Assembly (NCBI RefSeq): GCF_024790395.1
Contig: NZ_JAJISC010000002.1
Location: 662,583 to 726,582, forward strand
Length of the DNA: 64,000 bases
Direction: 5' to 3'
Source of the DNA: Halomonas dongshanensis
GTDB taxonomy: Bacteria; Pseudomonadota; Gammaproteobacteria; Pseudomonadales; Halomonadaceae
Shown: positions 1 through 11,810 of the stretch, piece after piece
How positions within the stretch are numbered: position 1 is the stretch's first letter
Layout: every line of letters begins with the position of its first letter
The notes under the pieces: generated by a model
Databases searched by the model: none
What the model was told of the DNA's origin: nothing
What the model saw: the letters and a program-made list of their open reading frames with translations, nothing else
Made by a program: the position numbers and the translations under genes

Positions 1-1
1 C

Positions 2-562
2 TACGATAGCTTTACCTTCAATATCGTCCAGTATTTGGGGGAGTTGGGGGCCGAGGTGGTGACCCACCGTAACGATGAAATCACTCTGGCGGAAATCGAC
101 GCCTTGGCGCCGTCGCATGTCGTTGTCTCCCCGGGCCCTTGCACGCCCAACGAGGCGGGCATTTCGCTCGAACTAATTCAACACGTCGCCGGTCGGCTGC
201 CGCTCTTGGGCGTTTGCCTAGGGCATCAGGCGATTGGGCAGGTATATGGCGGTAAGGTCGTGCGCGCGCCCCAGGTAATGCACGGTAAAACCTCCGCCAT
301 CGAGCATACGGGAACGGGCGTGTTTGCCGGGCTCGAGCAGCCGCTGGACGTGACCCGCTATCACTCGCTGGTGGTCGAACGTGACACCCTGCCCGAGTGT
401 TTGGAAATCACCGCCTGGACGGCTGAAAGCGATGTTACGCCTGGCCTGATCATGGGGTTCAAGCATCGCGAGCTCGACGTCGAGGGCGTACAGTTTCACC
501 CCGAATCGATTTTGACGCGCCAGGGACACGCGCTGCTCGCTAACTTTTTGAAGCGCGCCTGA
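2..562 (+). CDS. trpG: Anthranilate synthase glutamine amidotransferase component (5' end outside window)
   Basis: TrpG hydrolyses glutamine and passes ammonia to TrpE for anthranilate synthesis in the cytoplasm. The reading frame is open from base 2 ([16 protein letters not shown], the usual N-terminus after MxxDN), so the true start lies a few codons upstream of the window; a TTG at 35 is internal. The class I amidotransferase triad is visible: the nucleophile Cys in GVCLGHQ and the His/Glu pair in FHPES. The gene is followed 31 bp later by trpD and then trpC, which favours TrpG over PabA. The family is nearly identical to PabA, and a pabB at 13922-15289 has no pabA beside it, so this subunit may serve both enzymes (inference). 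Confidence 0.95.
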   Translation, partial: YDSFTFNIVQYLGELGAEVVTHRNDEITLAEIDALAPSHVVVSPGPCTPNEAGISLELIQHVAGRLPLLGVCLGHQAIGQVYGGKVVRAPQVMHGKTSAIEHTGTGVFAGLEQPLDVTRYHSLVVERDTLPECLEITAWTAESDVTPGLIMGFKHRELDVEGVQFHPESILTRQGHALLANFLKRA

Positions 563-593
563 GGGCCACGCTCACGCACTTAGAGGTCGAAGT

Positions 594-1613
594 ATGCACA
601 TGCGAGACGCCATCAACGCGGTGATGCGCCGCGACGATCTGGCCTTTGAACAGATGTACGCGCTGATGCGCCAGATCATGACCGGTGATGCAACCGACGC
701 CCAGATCGGCGGCTTGCTCGTGGGCTTGGCAATGAAGGGCGAGAGCGCGGTAGAGATTAGCGCATCAGCCCAGGTGATGCGCGAGCTGATGCGCAAGGTA
801 GACGTTCAGCGTGATGGCCTGGTCGATATCGTCGGCACCGGCGGCGATGGTGCCAATTTGTTCAACGTCTCCACTGCATCGAGCTTCGTCGCCGCAGCCG
901 GAGGCGCGCGGGTAGCCAAACATGGCAATCGCAGCGTCTCTTCCTCCTCTGGTAGCGCCGATCTTTTCGACGTGGCGGGCATTCACCTCGATCTCGATGC
1001 CACTCAGGTGGCGCGCTGTATCGAGCAGGTGGGCGTCGGCTTTATGTTCGCTCCCAATCATCATCCTGCCATGCGCCACGCCATCGGCCCGCGCCGGGAG
1101 ATGGGGGTGCGCACTCTGTTCAATATTCTGGGGCCCTTGACCAACCCAGCGGGCGCGCCCAACCAGGTCGTCGGTGTTTATGCTCCCGAGCTCGTGCGCC
1201 TGATGGCCGAAGTGCTGCAGAAGCTTGGCAGCCGCCACGTCATGGTGGTGCACGCCGAGGACGGCTTGGACGAAATCTCCCTGGCGGCGCCCACGCGGGT
1301 GGCCGAGCTCAAAGAGGGCGAAATTCGCGAGTATGAGGTAACGCCCGAAGCTCTGGGCATCGAGCGCCAAAGCCTTTCCACTCTCAAGGCGGCCAGCGCC
1401 GAAGATAGTCTGCGCCTGGTCAAAGCCGCATTGGTAGGCGAGGGGGCTGCCGCCGATATGGTGGCGCTCAATGCTGGCGCGGCGCTCTACTGTGCTGGCG
1501 TGGCCGATACGCTCAAGGAGGGCGTGCTGATCGCTCAAGACGCCCAGGCGTCCAAACTGCCGTTGGAGAAGCTCAAGGAGCTCTCCACGTTCACCCGTAT
1601 CTTCAAGCACTGA
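594..1613 (+). CDS. trpD: Anthranilate phosphoribosyltransferase
   Basis: TrpD transfers phosphoribose from PRPP to anthranilate, the second step of tryptophan synthesis. The 339-residue length fits a stand-alone TrpD, not the TrpG-TrpD fusion of enteric bacteria. PRPP-binding motifs are present: GTGGDG at residues 81-86, NVST at 91-94 and KHGNR at 109-113. The ATG at 594 has a purine-rich AGAGG about 8 bases upstream; a second ATG two codons in (600) is possible. It sits between trpG and trpC on the same strand with short gaps, so it is almost certainly cotranscribed with them. Confidence 0.97.
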   Translation: MHMRDAINAVMRRDDLAFEQMYALMRQIMTGDATDAQIGGLLVGLAMKGESAVEISASAQVMRELMRKVDVQRDGLVDIVGTGGDGANLFNVSTASSFVAAAGGARVAKHGNRSVSSSSGSADLFDVAGIHLDLDATQVARCIEQVGVGFMFAPNHHPAMRHAIGPRREMGVRTLFNILGPLTNPAGAPNQVVGVYAPELVRLMAEVLQKLGSRHVMVVHAEDGLDEISLAAPTRVAELKEGEIREYEVTPEALGIERQSLSTLKAASAEDSLRLVKAALVGEGAAADMVALNAGAALYCAGVADTLKEGVLIAQDAQASKLPLEKLKELSTFTRIFKH

Positions 1614-1620
1614 GACGACC

Positions 1621-2421
1621 ATGACCACCGCCACGCCCACGATCTTGACCCGCATTCTTGCGCGCAAGGATGAAGAAGTCGCCGAACGCCGCCAAGCCGT
1701 CTCCGAAGCGGATCTTTTGGCCCTGGCCGCCAAGCAGAGCGCGCCGCGCGGCTTCGTAAAGGCGCTAACACGGCGCATCGAAGCGGGCGAGCCGGCGATC
1801 ATCGCCGAGATCAAGAAGGCCTCGCCCTCAAAAGGGGTGATTCGCGAAGCGTTTCACCCGGCAGACATCGCCAAGAGCTACGCCCAGGGCGGCGCGGCCT
1901 GCCTGTCGGTGCTCACCGATGCCGATTTCTTCCAGGGGCACGAAGACTATCTGATGGCCGCACGCGACGCCTGCGCGCTGCCCGCGATTCGTAAGGACTT
2001 CATCACCCACGGTTACCAGGTGAGTGAAGCTAGAGCGATTGGCGCCGACGCCATTTTATTGATCGTGGCCGCACTCGACGACGCCCAGCTGCGTGACCTG
2101 CACCAGCAAGCTACGCAACTGGGTATGGACGTACTGGTGGAAGTACACGACGGCGAAGAGCTCGAACGTGCGCTGGCGCTCGATTTGACCCTCGTGGGCA
2201 TCAACAACCGCAACCTGCACACCTTCGATACCCGTTTAGGCACTACGCTGGATTTGCTGCCGCATATTCCCGAGGCGGTGACGGTCATTACCGAGTCCGG
2301 CATTCATAGCCGCGACGATGTCGCGCTGATGCGCGAGCACAAGGTGAACGGCTTTTTGGTGGGCGAGGCGTTCATGCGCGAAGAGCAGCCGGGCGAAGCG
2401 CTCAAGCGGCTCTTCTTCTAG
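1621..2421 (+). CDS. trpC: Indole-3-glycerol phosphate synthase
   Basis: TrpC closes the indole ring from carboxyphenylamino-deoxyribulose phosphate. At 266 residues it is the monofunctional form, without the TrpF isomerase domain fused in E. coli. The signature [10 protein letters not shown] at residues 63-72 contains the conserved Lys and Ser-Pro-Ser-Lys segment of the beta/alpha barrel active site; later barrel motifs such as GINNRNL and ITESGI are also clear. The start is 7 bases after the trpD stop. It is the last gene of this tryptophan cluster, because a strong hairpin follows within 60 bases and the next gene is convergent. Confidence 0.97.
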   Translation: MTTATPTILTRILARKDEEVAERRQAVSEADLLALAAKQSAPRGFVKALTRRIEAGEPAIIAEIKKASPSKGVIREAFHPADIAKSYAQGGAACLSVLTDADFFQGHEDYLMAARDACALPAIRKDFITHGYQVSEARAIGADAILLIVAALDDAQLRDLHQQATQLGMDVLVEVHDGEELERALALDLTLVGINNRNLHTFDTRLGTTLDLLPHIPEAVTVITESGIHSRDDVALMREHKVNGFLVGEAFMREEQPGEALKRLFF

Positions 2422-2471
2422 CCGCTCATTTTTAACAGCTCGTTTTTCTAGCAGCATTTCCAATTACACAG

Positions 2472-2503
2472 CACGCCGAGGAGGCTAACCTCTCCTCGGC
2501 GTG
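2472..2503. terminator. Bidirectional hairpin terminator between trpC and ydiJ
   Basis: A perfect 12-bp stem (2472-2483 with 2492-2503) encloses an 8-base loop and is followed on the plus strand by a short T-rich run. It lies between two convergent genes, so it can stop transcription of trpC from the left and of ydiJ from the right. Confidence 0.85.
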
Positions 2504-2511
2504 TAGCGTTT

Positions 2512-5500
2512 TTAGCGCTTAGCGCCGTTGGGTTGGGCGATGCGCAGTTGGTAGAGCAGCGCCTGGAACGGGTGCTGCAGCGTCGTTGCCGAGAAGCGCT
2601 TGACCTGGCTACGGCACGAATAGCCGGTTGCCAGAAGCGTGGCGCTGCCATGGGCGTTAACGGCAGGCTCCCAGGACTGGGCATAGATCGTCCGCGAGGT
2701 CTCCACATTACGCGTTTCGTGGCCGTAGGTGCCGGACATGCCACAGCAGCCGGTGGCGATCGTTTCGAGCGAAAGCCCCAGGGCCTCGAACAGCTGCTGC
2801 CAGGCACGCAGGCTGCCAGGCGCGCTGGTCTTCTCGGTGCAGTGGGCGAGCAGCTGATAGCTCACCGGGGCGACCGGGTTCATCCGCTCGCGCTGGCCGT
2901 GCAATAGCGGCAGTCGGGTCAGTAGCCACTCTTGAAGCATCAGCACGTGGGGCACGGCATCGCGCCCCAGCGCCTTGACGTACTCCTGGCGGTAGGTGAG
3001 CGTCATCGCCGGATCGATGCCGACCATGGGCACGTCGAATTCGGCCAAGGCGCGCAGCCGCGCGGCTTGACGCCCGGCGGTGCGCTCGAAGGCGCCGAGA
3101 AAGCCCTGAACGTGAAGGGGTTTGCCGTTGGGCGCGTAGGGCAGTACGAAGACGCGCAGGCCCAGACGCGAAAGCAGCTCTATGACATCCGTCACCAAGC
3201 GTGCTTCGAAGTGACTAGTGAAGGCGTCCTGCACCAGAATCACGCTATTGGCGCGCTGCTGTTCGCTGAGCAGCGCCAGGGCCTGGGGCGTTGCCTCGGC
3301 CACGCCCCAGGCGCGCAGCTGCTTGCCCACGCTTGCGCGCGAGAGCAGCGGCGAGTCGCTGATGCCTAAGCCTTTGCTCATTAGCGTCGCCATCCAGCGC
3401 TGGCCAAACAGCGCGTTGTAAAGTGGGGCCACGCGGGCGAAGTAGGGCAGCAGGTACTCGGTGGTGCCGATTAGATAGTCGCGCAGCGGCCGCAGGTAGC
3501 GCCCGTGGTAGACCTCGAGAAACTGCGAGCGAAACTGCGGCACGTTGACCTTCACCGGGCACTGCCCGGCGCAGGACTTGCACGCCAAGCAGCCCGCCAT
3601 GGCGTCGTAGACCTGGTGCGAAAAGTCGCCCCGCCCGCGCAGCGTGTTGGCGATGCGTAGCGGCAGATGCTTGACGAACCCCCAGGCGCTCTCGGCCTTT
3701 TTCTTGCGCGACTCCTCGACCACGTCGACCCCGGCTTGCTGCTGCAAGCGCAGCCACTCGCGCACCAGGCTCGCGCGCCCCTTGGGTGAGTGAATACGGT
3801 CGCGGGTGGCCTTCCACGAAGGGCACATGGGGTCGTCGACGTCGTAGTTGTAACAAGCGCCGTTGCCATTGCAGTAAACGGCGGCGTCATAGGCCTGCCA
3901 GGTGTGCTCGGCAATGGTGCGGTCCAGCTGCCCGCGCATCGGCACGCCGTCGACGGTAAGTAGCTCCGGGTCGCTGTCGCGCAGGATCACTTCGGCGCCG
4001 CTGGCGGGGGAGGCGATCTTACCGGGGTTGAGCTGGTTGTAGGGGTCGAAGGCCGCTTTTACCTGCTGCAGCGCTGGGTAGAGCTCGCCAAAAAAGCGCG
4101 GCGTGTACTCCGAGCGCACGCCTTTACCGTGCTCGCCCCAAAGCAGGCCGCCGTACTTCTGGGTGAGGGCCACCACCTCGTCGGATACCTCTCGAATCAG
4201 GCGCTCCTGCTCGGGGTCTTTCATATCGATGGCTGGGCGTACGTGCAGCACGCCCGCATCGACGTGGCCAAACATGCCGTAGGCAAGCCCGCGGGCGTCC
4301 AGGGCTGCGCGAAACTCGGCGATGAACTCGGCCAGGTGTTCCGGCGGTACGGCGGTGTCTTCGACGAAGGGGATCGGGCGCTTTTCGCCCTGTACGTTGC
4401 CTAAAAGGCCCACCGAGCGCTTGCGCATGGCGTAGACCTTCTGGATGTTGCCGCGCCCCTCGGCGAGGGTAAAGCCCAGGCGCTCGACTGCGCTGTCCTG
4501 ATCCAAATGACGGGTAAACGCCGCTACTTTCTGCGCCAGAACGTCGGGGTCGTCGTCGTTGAACTCGATCAGATTGATGCCGCGAATCGGTATCTTCCCG
4601 CTGGGGAAGAACGAGGCCACGCCGTCCCAGACGAAGTCCTCCATGGCCAAGAGCAGCACGGTGTCGTCGATGGTCTCGATGGAGGTCGGTTTGACGCTGC
4701 CCACCATCAGCGACTTGGCATCGCGCAGGGCGTCCATAAAGCTTTCATAGCGGACGTTGACCAGCGTGGCGTGGCGCGGAATGGGCAGCACGTTGAGCAC
4801 CGCTTCGTTGAGAAACCCAAGCGAGCCTTCCGAGCCGCACAAAAGGCTATTGAGATCGAGCTTTTGGGCCGCGTCGCGCAGGTGGGCCAGGTCATAACCG
4901 GTAAGGCAGCGATTCAGCGGCGGAAATTTGGCGTCGATGAGGGCTTTCTGTTCATCGATGATGCGCCCGGCAGTGGCATGGATACGCCCGATCACGCCGC
5001 TTGCGCTGCGTGCCCGCTGTTCTTCCTCGGCGTCGAGCGGGTGGCTATGCAGGTGCTCGCCCCCGAGTACGACGGTATCGAGTTCGAGCACGTGATCGCG
5101 AGTCTTGCCGTAGGTGCAACTGCCCTGGCCGCTGGCATCGGTGGAAATCATGCCGCCGATGGTGGCACGGTTGGAGGTCGAAAGCTCCGGGGCGAAGAAG
5201 AGCCCATGAGGCTTGAGCGCCGCGTTGAGCTGATCCTTGACCACGCCTGCCTGCACGCGCACGCGGCGGTTCTCGACGTCGATCTCAAGTATCTGGTTCA
5301 TATGGCGCGAGACATCGACCACCAGACCGTCGGTAAGCGACTGCCCGTTGGTGCCGGTGCCGCCACCGCGAGGGGTGAGGACGACATCGCGGTGGATGGT
5401 TTCGGCGGCGAGCTTGGCGATGCGCTCGAGGTCTTCGGCGTGGCGCGGATAGAGCGCTGCCTGAGGCAGGCGCTGATAGATCGAGTTGTCGGTGGCCAGT

Positions 5501-5631
5501 ACCGTGCGGCTGGCGTAGTCCGGCGCGATATCGCCTTCGAAGCCGCGCGCTCGCAGGGCCTCCAAAAAGCGCACGTAGCGATCGTTGAGGCCAGCCAAAG
5601 TGAGGTCGCGGGAATCCAGAGATGCAATCAT
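2512..5631 (-). CDS. ydiJ: FAD/Fe-S D-2-hydroxyacid dehydrogenase, YdiJ family
   Basis: A large flavin and iron-sulfur oxidoreductase of the YdiJ family, known as a D-2-hydroxyglutarate (D-2-hydroxyacid) dehydrogenase feeding electrons to the membrane. The length, 1039 residues, matches the family (about 1020). Domain order: PCMH-type FAD-binding domain with PRGGGTGTNG near residues 87-96, FAD-linked oxidase C-terminal domain, a Cys-rich insert near 587 (CNGNGACYN), a 4Fe-4S motif CLACKSCAGQCP near 680, and a CCG domain near 962 (GCCGMSG). It is transcribed towards trpC and stands alone. The exact substrate cannot be read from the sequence; lactate or glycolate oxidase activity is a less likely alternative. 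Confidence 0.9.
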   Translation of the reverse strand: MIASLDSRDLTLAGLNDRYVRFLEALRARGFEGDIAPDYASRTVLATDNSIYQRLPQAALYPRHAEDLERIAKLAAETIHRDVVLTPRGGGTGTNGQSLTDGLVVDVSRHMNQILEIDVENRRVRVQAGVVKDQLNAALKPHGLFFAPELSTSNRATIGGMISTDASGQGSCTYGKTRDHVLELDTVVLGGEHLHSHPLDAEEEQRARSASGVIGRIHATAGRIIDEQKALIDAKFPPLNRCLTGYDLAHLRDAAQKLDLNSLLCGSEGSLGFLNEAVLNVLPIPRHATLVNVRYESFMDALRDAKSLMVGSVKPTSIETIDDTVLLLAMEDFVWDGVASFFPSGKIPIRGINLIEFNDDDPDVLAQKVAAFTRHLDQDSAVERLGFTLAEGRGNIQKVYAMRKRSVGLLGNVQGEKRPIPFVEDTAVPPEHLAEFIAEFRAALDARGLAYGMFGHVDAGVLHVRPAIDMKDPEQERLIREVSDEVVALTQKYGGLLWGEHGKGVRSEYTPRFFGELYPALQQVKAAFDPYNQLNPGKIASPASGAEVILRDSDPELLTVDGVPMRGQLDRTIAEHTWQAYDAAVYCNGNGACYNYDVDDPMCPSWKATRDRIHSPKGRASLVREWLRLQQQAGVDVVEESRKKKAESAWGFVKHLPLRIANTLRGRGDFSHQVYDAMAGCLACKSCAGQCPVKVNVPQFRSQFLEVYHGRYLRPLRDYLIGTTEYLLPYFARVAPLYNALFGQRWMATLMSKGLGISDSPLLSRASVGKQLRAWGVAEATPQALALLSEQQRANSVILVQDAFTSHFEARLVTDVIELLSRLGLRVFVLPYAPNGKPLHVQGFLGAFERTAGRQAARLRALAEFDVPMVGIDPAMTLTYRQEYVKALGRDAVPHVLMLQEWLLTRLPLLHGQRERMNPVAPVSYQLLAHCTEKTSAPGSLRAWQQLFEALGLSLETIATGCCGMSGTYGHETRNVETSRTIYAQSWEPAVNAHGSATLLATGYSCRSQVKRFSATTLQHPFQALLYQLRIAQPNGAKR

Positions 5632-5727
5632 ATCAATCGAGCCATCGCTGCCCAGCGTGGGCAGAGGAGATAAGAGAAGGCGCCTACTTTACCCCAGGCG
5701 CCAGAGGGGCGCATTACACCGGTTGGC

Positions 5728-6315
5728 TCAGCCTCCCAGCGCCTCGCTAACCAGCGATAGCGCCTCCTCGGGAAGCGGCAGCGCCAGGGCCTGCTGGTGC
5801 GCCTCGGGCGACATCTTGCGCCAGGTCTTTTGCAGGATACGGATCATGTGATCGCGCTCGACCCGCGCGGCGAAATCGAGAAAATCGAGTTCGAGAAACA
5901 CTAGGCACGCGCAGTCCTCCAGCGCCTGGACGTCGGCGTCGCGCCCAAGCCCCTGTTTGCGCACGATGGTTTGGACGCGCTCGGCCTCTTCATGGTCGTA
6001 GCCTTGCTCACGCATGACGGTGGCGGCGATCTCTCCCGCACGCTGGCCCTGGTCGCGCCGCCAGGTGAGATAGCCGATGCGATCATTGGGGTAGGCGTCG
6101 CGCGCAAGCTCCCAGCGCTGCAAGTGCTGGGCGCAAACGGCGATTCTCAACACGTCGCTAGGGGAGGCAACCAGCGTGTCGAGCCAGGCGCTCATGCGCT
6201 GGGCGTAGTACCACTCTTTGGGCACCGCCGCGCCGTCGACCTCGATGGCCGCCGGATCTTGGCGATGACGACGGTCGAGCTCGGCAATGACGCGAGACAG
6301 GGGGCTTGGCATCAC
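5728..6315 (-). CDS. DUF4202 family protein
   Basis: A 195-residue soluble protein recognised as the DUF4202 family from its conserved segments: DRRHRQDP near the start, PKEWYYAQRMSAWL, AQHLQRW, the YLTWR block and a C-terminal DFAARVERDHMIRILQKTW. The family has many conserved His, Arg and Trp residues and resembles small HD-like alpha-helical proteins, but no activity is established as far as I know. The ATG at 6315 is preceded by GGAG. It lies 96 bases upstream of ydiJ on the same strand, so co-transcription is possible but not shown. Confidence 0.8.
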   Translation of the reverse strand: MMPSPLSRVIAELDRRHRQDPAAIEVDGAAVPKEWYYAQRMSAWLDTLVASPSDVLRIAVCAQHLQRWELARDAYPNDRIGYLTWRRDQGQRAGEIAATVMREQGYDHEEAERVQTIVRKQGLGRDADVQALEDCACLVFLELDFLDFAARVERDHMIRILQKTWRKMSPEAHQQALALPLPEEALSLVSEALGG

Positions 6316-6384
6316 GGTCTCCTCTCTATTATCGAGTGCAGGCGATGATTCGCTGCACTCGTTTATTCAATGCAGTGGTCTTGG

Positions 6385-6404
6385 GCGCTGCGCCAAGGCA
6401 GCGC
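6385..6404 (-). terminator. Possible terminator hairpin downstream of the symporter gene
   Basis: A 7-bp GC-rich stem (6385-6391 with 6398-6404, loop of 6) lies 50 bases beyond the stop of the minus-strand symporter gene. There is no clear T-run, so this is a weak candidate. Confidence 0.35.
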
Positions 6405-6453
6405 TTGTTGTTATCGCGCGGCGTTTTTACCCCAACGAAAGCGGGGCGGGCGT

Positions 6454-7719
6454 TTACTCGCGCGGGGCACTGGCGGGGTCGCTACCGTTGTAAACGGCCA
6501 AATCCAGCTCGCCTTCGCTCTTGCCGACCAGGGTCGTCACCATGATATCACCGGCGACGTTGACGCTGGTGCGCGCCATGTCGAGGATGCGATCGATACC
6601 CGCCACCACGCCAATGGCTTCGAGCGGCAGGCCGATCTGGGCCATGACGATCGACAGCATGATCAGCCCCGCGCCAGGAACGCCTGCCGTACCGATGGAG
6701 GCGAGAGTGCCGGTGGCGATGATCATGCCATAGTCGACCAGGGTCAGATCGACGCCTAGCATCTGGGCGATGAAGAGTACCACTACCCCTTGATACAGCG
6801 CCGTACCGTCCATGTTGATGGTCGCCCCGACCGGCAGCACGAAGCCCGATACCCCTTCGGAGACGCCGAGGTTTTTCTGCGCGCAGCGCAGCGAGATCGG
6901 CAGCGACCCGGCGGAGGAGGCCGATGAGAAGGCAATCATCATCGCATCGACGCTGCCCTTCAAGTAGCGCTTGGGGTTGAGCCTACCGAGCAGCGCGATG
7001 AAGCCAGAGTAGACCACGAGTACGTGGAGAATACAGGCGAGATAGACGACGCCGATCAGCTTTGCCAAGGGCAGCAGGATTTCCAGACCGTATTGCCCTG
7101 ACACGTGGGCCATGAGCCCGAAGACGCCGAAGGGCGCAAAAGCCATGACGATGGCGGTGAGTTTGTACATGGCCTCGGCGAAGCTATCGAAGACCGTGAC
7201 CAGGGCATTGCCTTTTTCGCCGATCAGCGTGAGTGAGATACCCAAGCCAATGGCGAAGACGATGATCTGCAAGATGTTGCCGTTGGCCAAGGCATCGATG
7301 GGGTTACGCGGAACCAGGTCGATGAGAATCGAGGCAAGCGTTGGCGCCGCATTAGGGCTAACGCTCTCATCGAAGCTCAGCTCGACGCCTGCGCCGGGCT
7401 GTAAGAGCGTCGAGAGCAAAAGCCCGATGCTGATGGCGAACGCCGTGGTCAGCAAATAGAGTGCGATGGTACGCGCGCCGATACGCCCCATCTTCTGCGG
7501 GTCGCGCATAGAGGTAATCCCGACCACCAAGGTCGAAAACACCAGCGGCACGATCAACATCATGATGGCGTTGATGAAGATGTCGCCCAGCGGCTTGAAC
7601 AGGCTGGCATCCTCTTGGAGCAGCGCACCGGCCAAGATCCCCAGCGCGAGCCCGATGAGAATCTTCTTCCACAGCGCCGTACCGCGCCACCACCCCACTG
7701 CACCTGTCGATTTACCCAC
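6454..7719 (-). CDS. Dicarboxylate/amino acid:cation symporter (SLC1-like)
   Basis: An inner-membrane secondary transporter of the DAACS family (GltP, DctA, SstT relatives), which imports glutamate, aspartate or C4-dicarboxylates with H+ or Na+. The 421-residue protein has many hydrophobic segments. It carries the two diagnostic substrate-site motifs: the serine-rich AFSSASSAGSLP of hairpin 1 and ATINMDGTALYQG, where NMDGT coordinates the cation. The start ATG at 7719 is preceded by AAGGAGTGAC-like sequence at good spacing. Neighbours give no hint of the substrate, so I assign no gene symbol. Confidence in family is high, in substrate low. Confidence 0.92.
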   Translation of the reverse strand: MGKSTGAVGWWRGTALWKKILIGLALGILAGALLQEDASLFKPLGDIFINAIMMLIVPLVFSTLVVGITSMRDPQKMGRIGARTIALYLLTTAFAISIGLLLSTLLQPGAGVELSFDESVSPNAAPTLASILIDLVPRNPIDALANGNILQIIVFAIGLGISLTLIGEKGNALVTVFDSFAEAMYKLTAIVMAFAPFGVFGLMAHVSGQYGLEILLPLAKLIGVVYLACILHVLVVYSGFIALLGRLNPKRYLKGSVDAMMIAFSSASSAGSLPISLRCAQKNLGVSEGVSGFVLPVGATINMDGTALYQGVVVLFIAQMLGVDLTLVDYGMIIATGTLASIGTAGVPGAGLIMLSIVMAQIGLPLEAIGVVAGIDRILDMARTSVNVAGDIMVTTLVGKSEGELDLAVYNGSDPASAPRE

Positions 7720-7921
7720 GTGTCACTCCTTAAAAATTGGCGGCCCTACCATCAGCATGGCCGTTTACTCGGCGCGCACTCTAGCATTTTTACCCGAGGG
7801 GAGTGAGCTTTGACGCCTGGGCACCTCATGCAGAGCAAGCTAGCTGCCCCGTAGCCCCCTGGGCTGCTTTTGCCTACAATAGCTCACCTTATTGCAGGCG
7901 CGGTGCGTCGCGTTTTACTGA

Positions 7922-9992
<2,071 letters not shown>

Positions 9993-10234
9993 GGTACATG
10001 ACTCCTGTCATCAAACATCGCCAAGGCGAGGGCTCGTTGCAAGCGGTATGCGTTTCTTTGAAGGGCAGCGACGGAGAAAGTTCAGGCCCTAAGAGTCGCC
10101 GCGAAACAGTTGCTTATTGTTTGCATGGTTGGCCACGTATTGCCTTGATTAAGCGGCATAGCGTTGGTGCAACGCAATTGTGGAACTACGCTATTGAAGC
10201 CATTATGAGGATAGATCACGCTAGGGAAGAGGCA

Positions 10235-11350
10235 ATGTCGAAGATAACGGATGAGGATTATCGCAGTATCCCCCTGAACGCTACGCTGGCGCTGGCCGCG
10301 CTTGCGATCATCATCGGGGGGATGAAGCTGGGGGCGGATTTACTGGTGCCGCTTTTACTGGCGCTATTCATCGCGGTCGTGTGCACCTCGCCCGTGCAGT
10401 GGCTTCATCACAAAGGGCTCAATTTGCGTGCGGCGGTCTGCATCACGCTATTGGTGCTGGTGGCCTTCGTCTTGTTGATCGGCGTGTTGGTGGTCAATAG
10501 CTTCGGCACCTTCATCGAAGCGCTGCCGGATATCGAAGCCAGGCTCTACGAACACTACTGGAGCATTCTCAATCGCTTGGCGGCTCATGGCTTTGCTTTT
10601 AGCCCCGATGAGCTGGGCCAGCTGTTCGATATGGAGGAAGACGCCTCTTGGGTGCCGATGATTCTGGGTGAACTCGGCAACTTGTTCATGCAGAGCGTCG
10701 TCGTGGCGCTTTTGGTGGTCTTCATGCTGTTCGAAACGCTGAGCTTTCGCAGCAAGATGTCCTCAGCTTTAGAAAACCCCGCGCCGAGCCTAAAACGCTT
10801 TAGTGAATTTAGCCTCACGCTCAAGCGCTATCTGGCAGTCAAGACGGTGATCAGCCTGATCACGGGCGTGCTGGTGTGGCTTGCCTGCGTCGTCTTGGGG
10901 GTGGGCTTTCCGCTACTGTGGGGCGTGCTCGCCTTTGCGCTCAACTTCATTCCCAATATTGGTTCGGCGCTGGCGGCGGTACCGCCGGTGCTGCTGTTGC
11001 TGGTGTCGCAAGACGGTGGCGTGTTTCAAGCCTTCTTGCTGGCGATGGCGTATCTGGTGATCAACTTTGTGCTGGGTAATCTCATCGAGCCGCGCGTAAT
11101 GGGGCGCGCACTGGGGCTTTCGAGCTTCGTTGCCTTTCTTTCGCTGGTGGTGTGGGGATGGATCTTCGGCGTGGTAGGCATGCTGCTATCGGTGCTGTTG
11201 ACGATGACGCTCAAGATCGCCCTCGATAGTCATCCGCAAACGCGCTGGATGGCGCATCTTCTTGGGCCGGGTAAGCGAATGCGCATGAGGCGCAGGGGGG
11301 AAGTTCTCGAGGCGCAAGATCGCGCTACGCGTTCGCCGTCTCAGCGGTAA
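10235..11350 (+). CDS. AI-2E family transporter (PerM/UPF0118)
   Basis: A polytopic inner-membrane permease of the AI-2E exporter family (PerM, TqsA, YdgG). Members export autoinducer-2 or other small molecules, or act in cation/proton exchange; the substrate cannot be told here. The protein has about eight hydrophobic segments, including PLLLALFIAVVCT near the N-terminus and the family hallmark NFIPNIGSALAAVPPVLL, followed by LGNLIEPRVMG. The frame is open back to 9977, but the ATG at 10235 has AGGGAAGAGG in front and matches the family's N-terminus, giving 371 residues. An ATG at 10205 is the main alternative. Confidence 0.88.
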   Translation: MSKITDEDYRSIPLNATLALAALAIIIGGMKLGADLLVPLLLALFIAVVCTSPVQWLHHKGLNLRAAVCITLLVLVAFVLLIGVLVVNSFGTFIEALPDIEARLYEHYWSILNRLAAHGFAFSPDELGQLFDMEEDASWVPMILGELGNLFMQSVVVALLVVFMLFETLSFRSKMSSALENPAPSLKRFSEFSLTLKRYLAVKTVISLITGVLVWLACVVLGVGFPLLWGVLAFALNFIPNIGSALAAVPPVLLLLVSQDGGVFQAFLLAMAYLVINFVLGNLIEPRVMGRALGLSSFVAFLSLVVWGWIFGVVGMLLSVLLTMTLKIALDSHPQTRWMAHLLGPGKRMRMRRRGEVLEAQDRATRSPSQR

Positions 11351-11391
11351 AGGATTTAAGTGGTAAGGGAGTGAAAGGAATAGGATGGGGC

Positions 11392-11417
11392 CGTCGGCCA
11401 TCGAATGATGGCCGACG
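11392..11417. terminator. Hairpin between convergent AI-2E gene and trxA
   Basis: A perfect 11-bp stem (11392-11402 with 11407-11417) with a GAAT loop lies between the two convergent stop codons. There is no strong T-run on either side, but position and stability suggest a shared terminator. Confidence 0.6.
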
Positions 11418-11430
11418 AGCGATCAGCGCC

Positions 11431-11754
11431 TTAGGCGTTCTGATCGATGAACTGGGTCAGCTGCGACTTGGACTGCGCGCCTACCAGCGAAGCCACTTTG
11501 CTACCGGATTTGAACAGCATCACGGTGGGAACGCCGCGCACGCCTTGGTCGGCGGCTATCTCGGGAGCATCGTCGACGTTGACGCTAACGACTTTCAGCT
11601 CGTCGCCACGCTCGGCGGCCACTTCATCGACGACCGGTGCCATCACCTTGCAGGGGCCGCACCAGGGCGCCCAAAATTTGAGTAGAACAGGTTTGTCGGC
11701 GTTGAGGACTTCCTGCTCGAAGTTGGCGTTGGTGACATCAACATTATTGGCCAT
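11431..11754 (-). CDS. trxA: Thioredoxin 1
   Basis: Thioredoxin reduces protein disulfides in the cytoplasm using electrons from thioredoxin reductase. The 107-residue size is exact for the family. The redox motif WCGPC is present within FWAPWCGPCK, as are the buried Asp/Lys region DKPVLLKF and the cis-proline segment RGVPTVMLF. The start is preceded by GGGAGAA. It may be an electron donor for the nearby PAPS reductase (cysH at 13212), which in E. coli uses thioredoxin. The upstream leader carries an inverted and a direct repeat (see 11771-11856). Confidence 0.98.
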   Translation of the reverse strand: MANNVDVTNANFEQEVLNADKPVLLKFWAPWCGPCKVMAPVVDEVAAERGDELKVVSVNVDDAPEIAADQGVRGVPTVMLFKSGSKVASLVGAQSKSQLTQFIDQNA

Positions 11755-11810
11755 GGGCTTCTCCCGTTTGCGTTGCTCTTCGGTTGCGTTGCCTCAAAAA
11801 AGGAGCAACG

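Noticed and set aside
4507..5673. 388-codon plus-strand open frame opposite ydiJ
   Set aside because: Antisense to a conserved FAD/Fe-S enzyme, no recognisable motif; composition typical of a GC-driven shadow frame.
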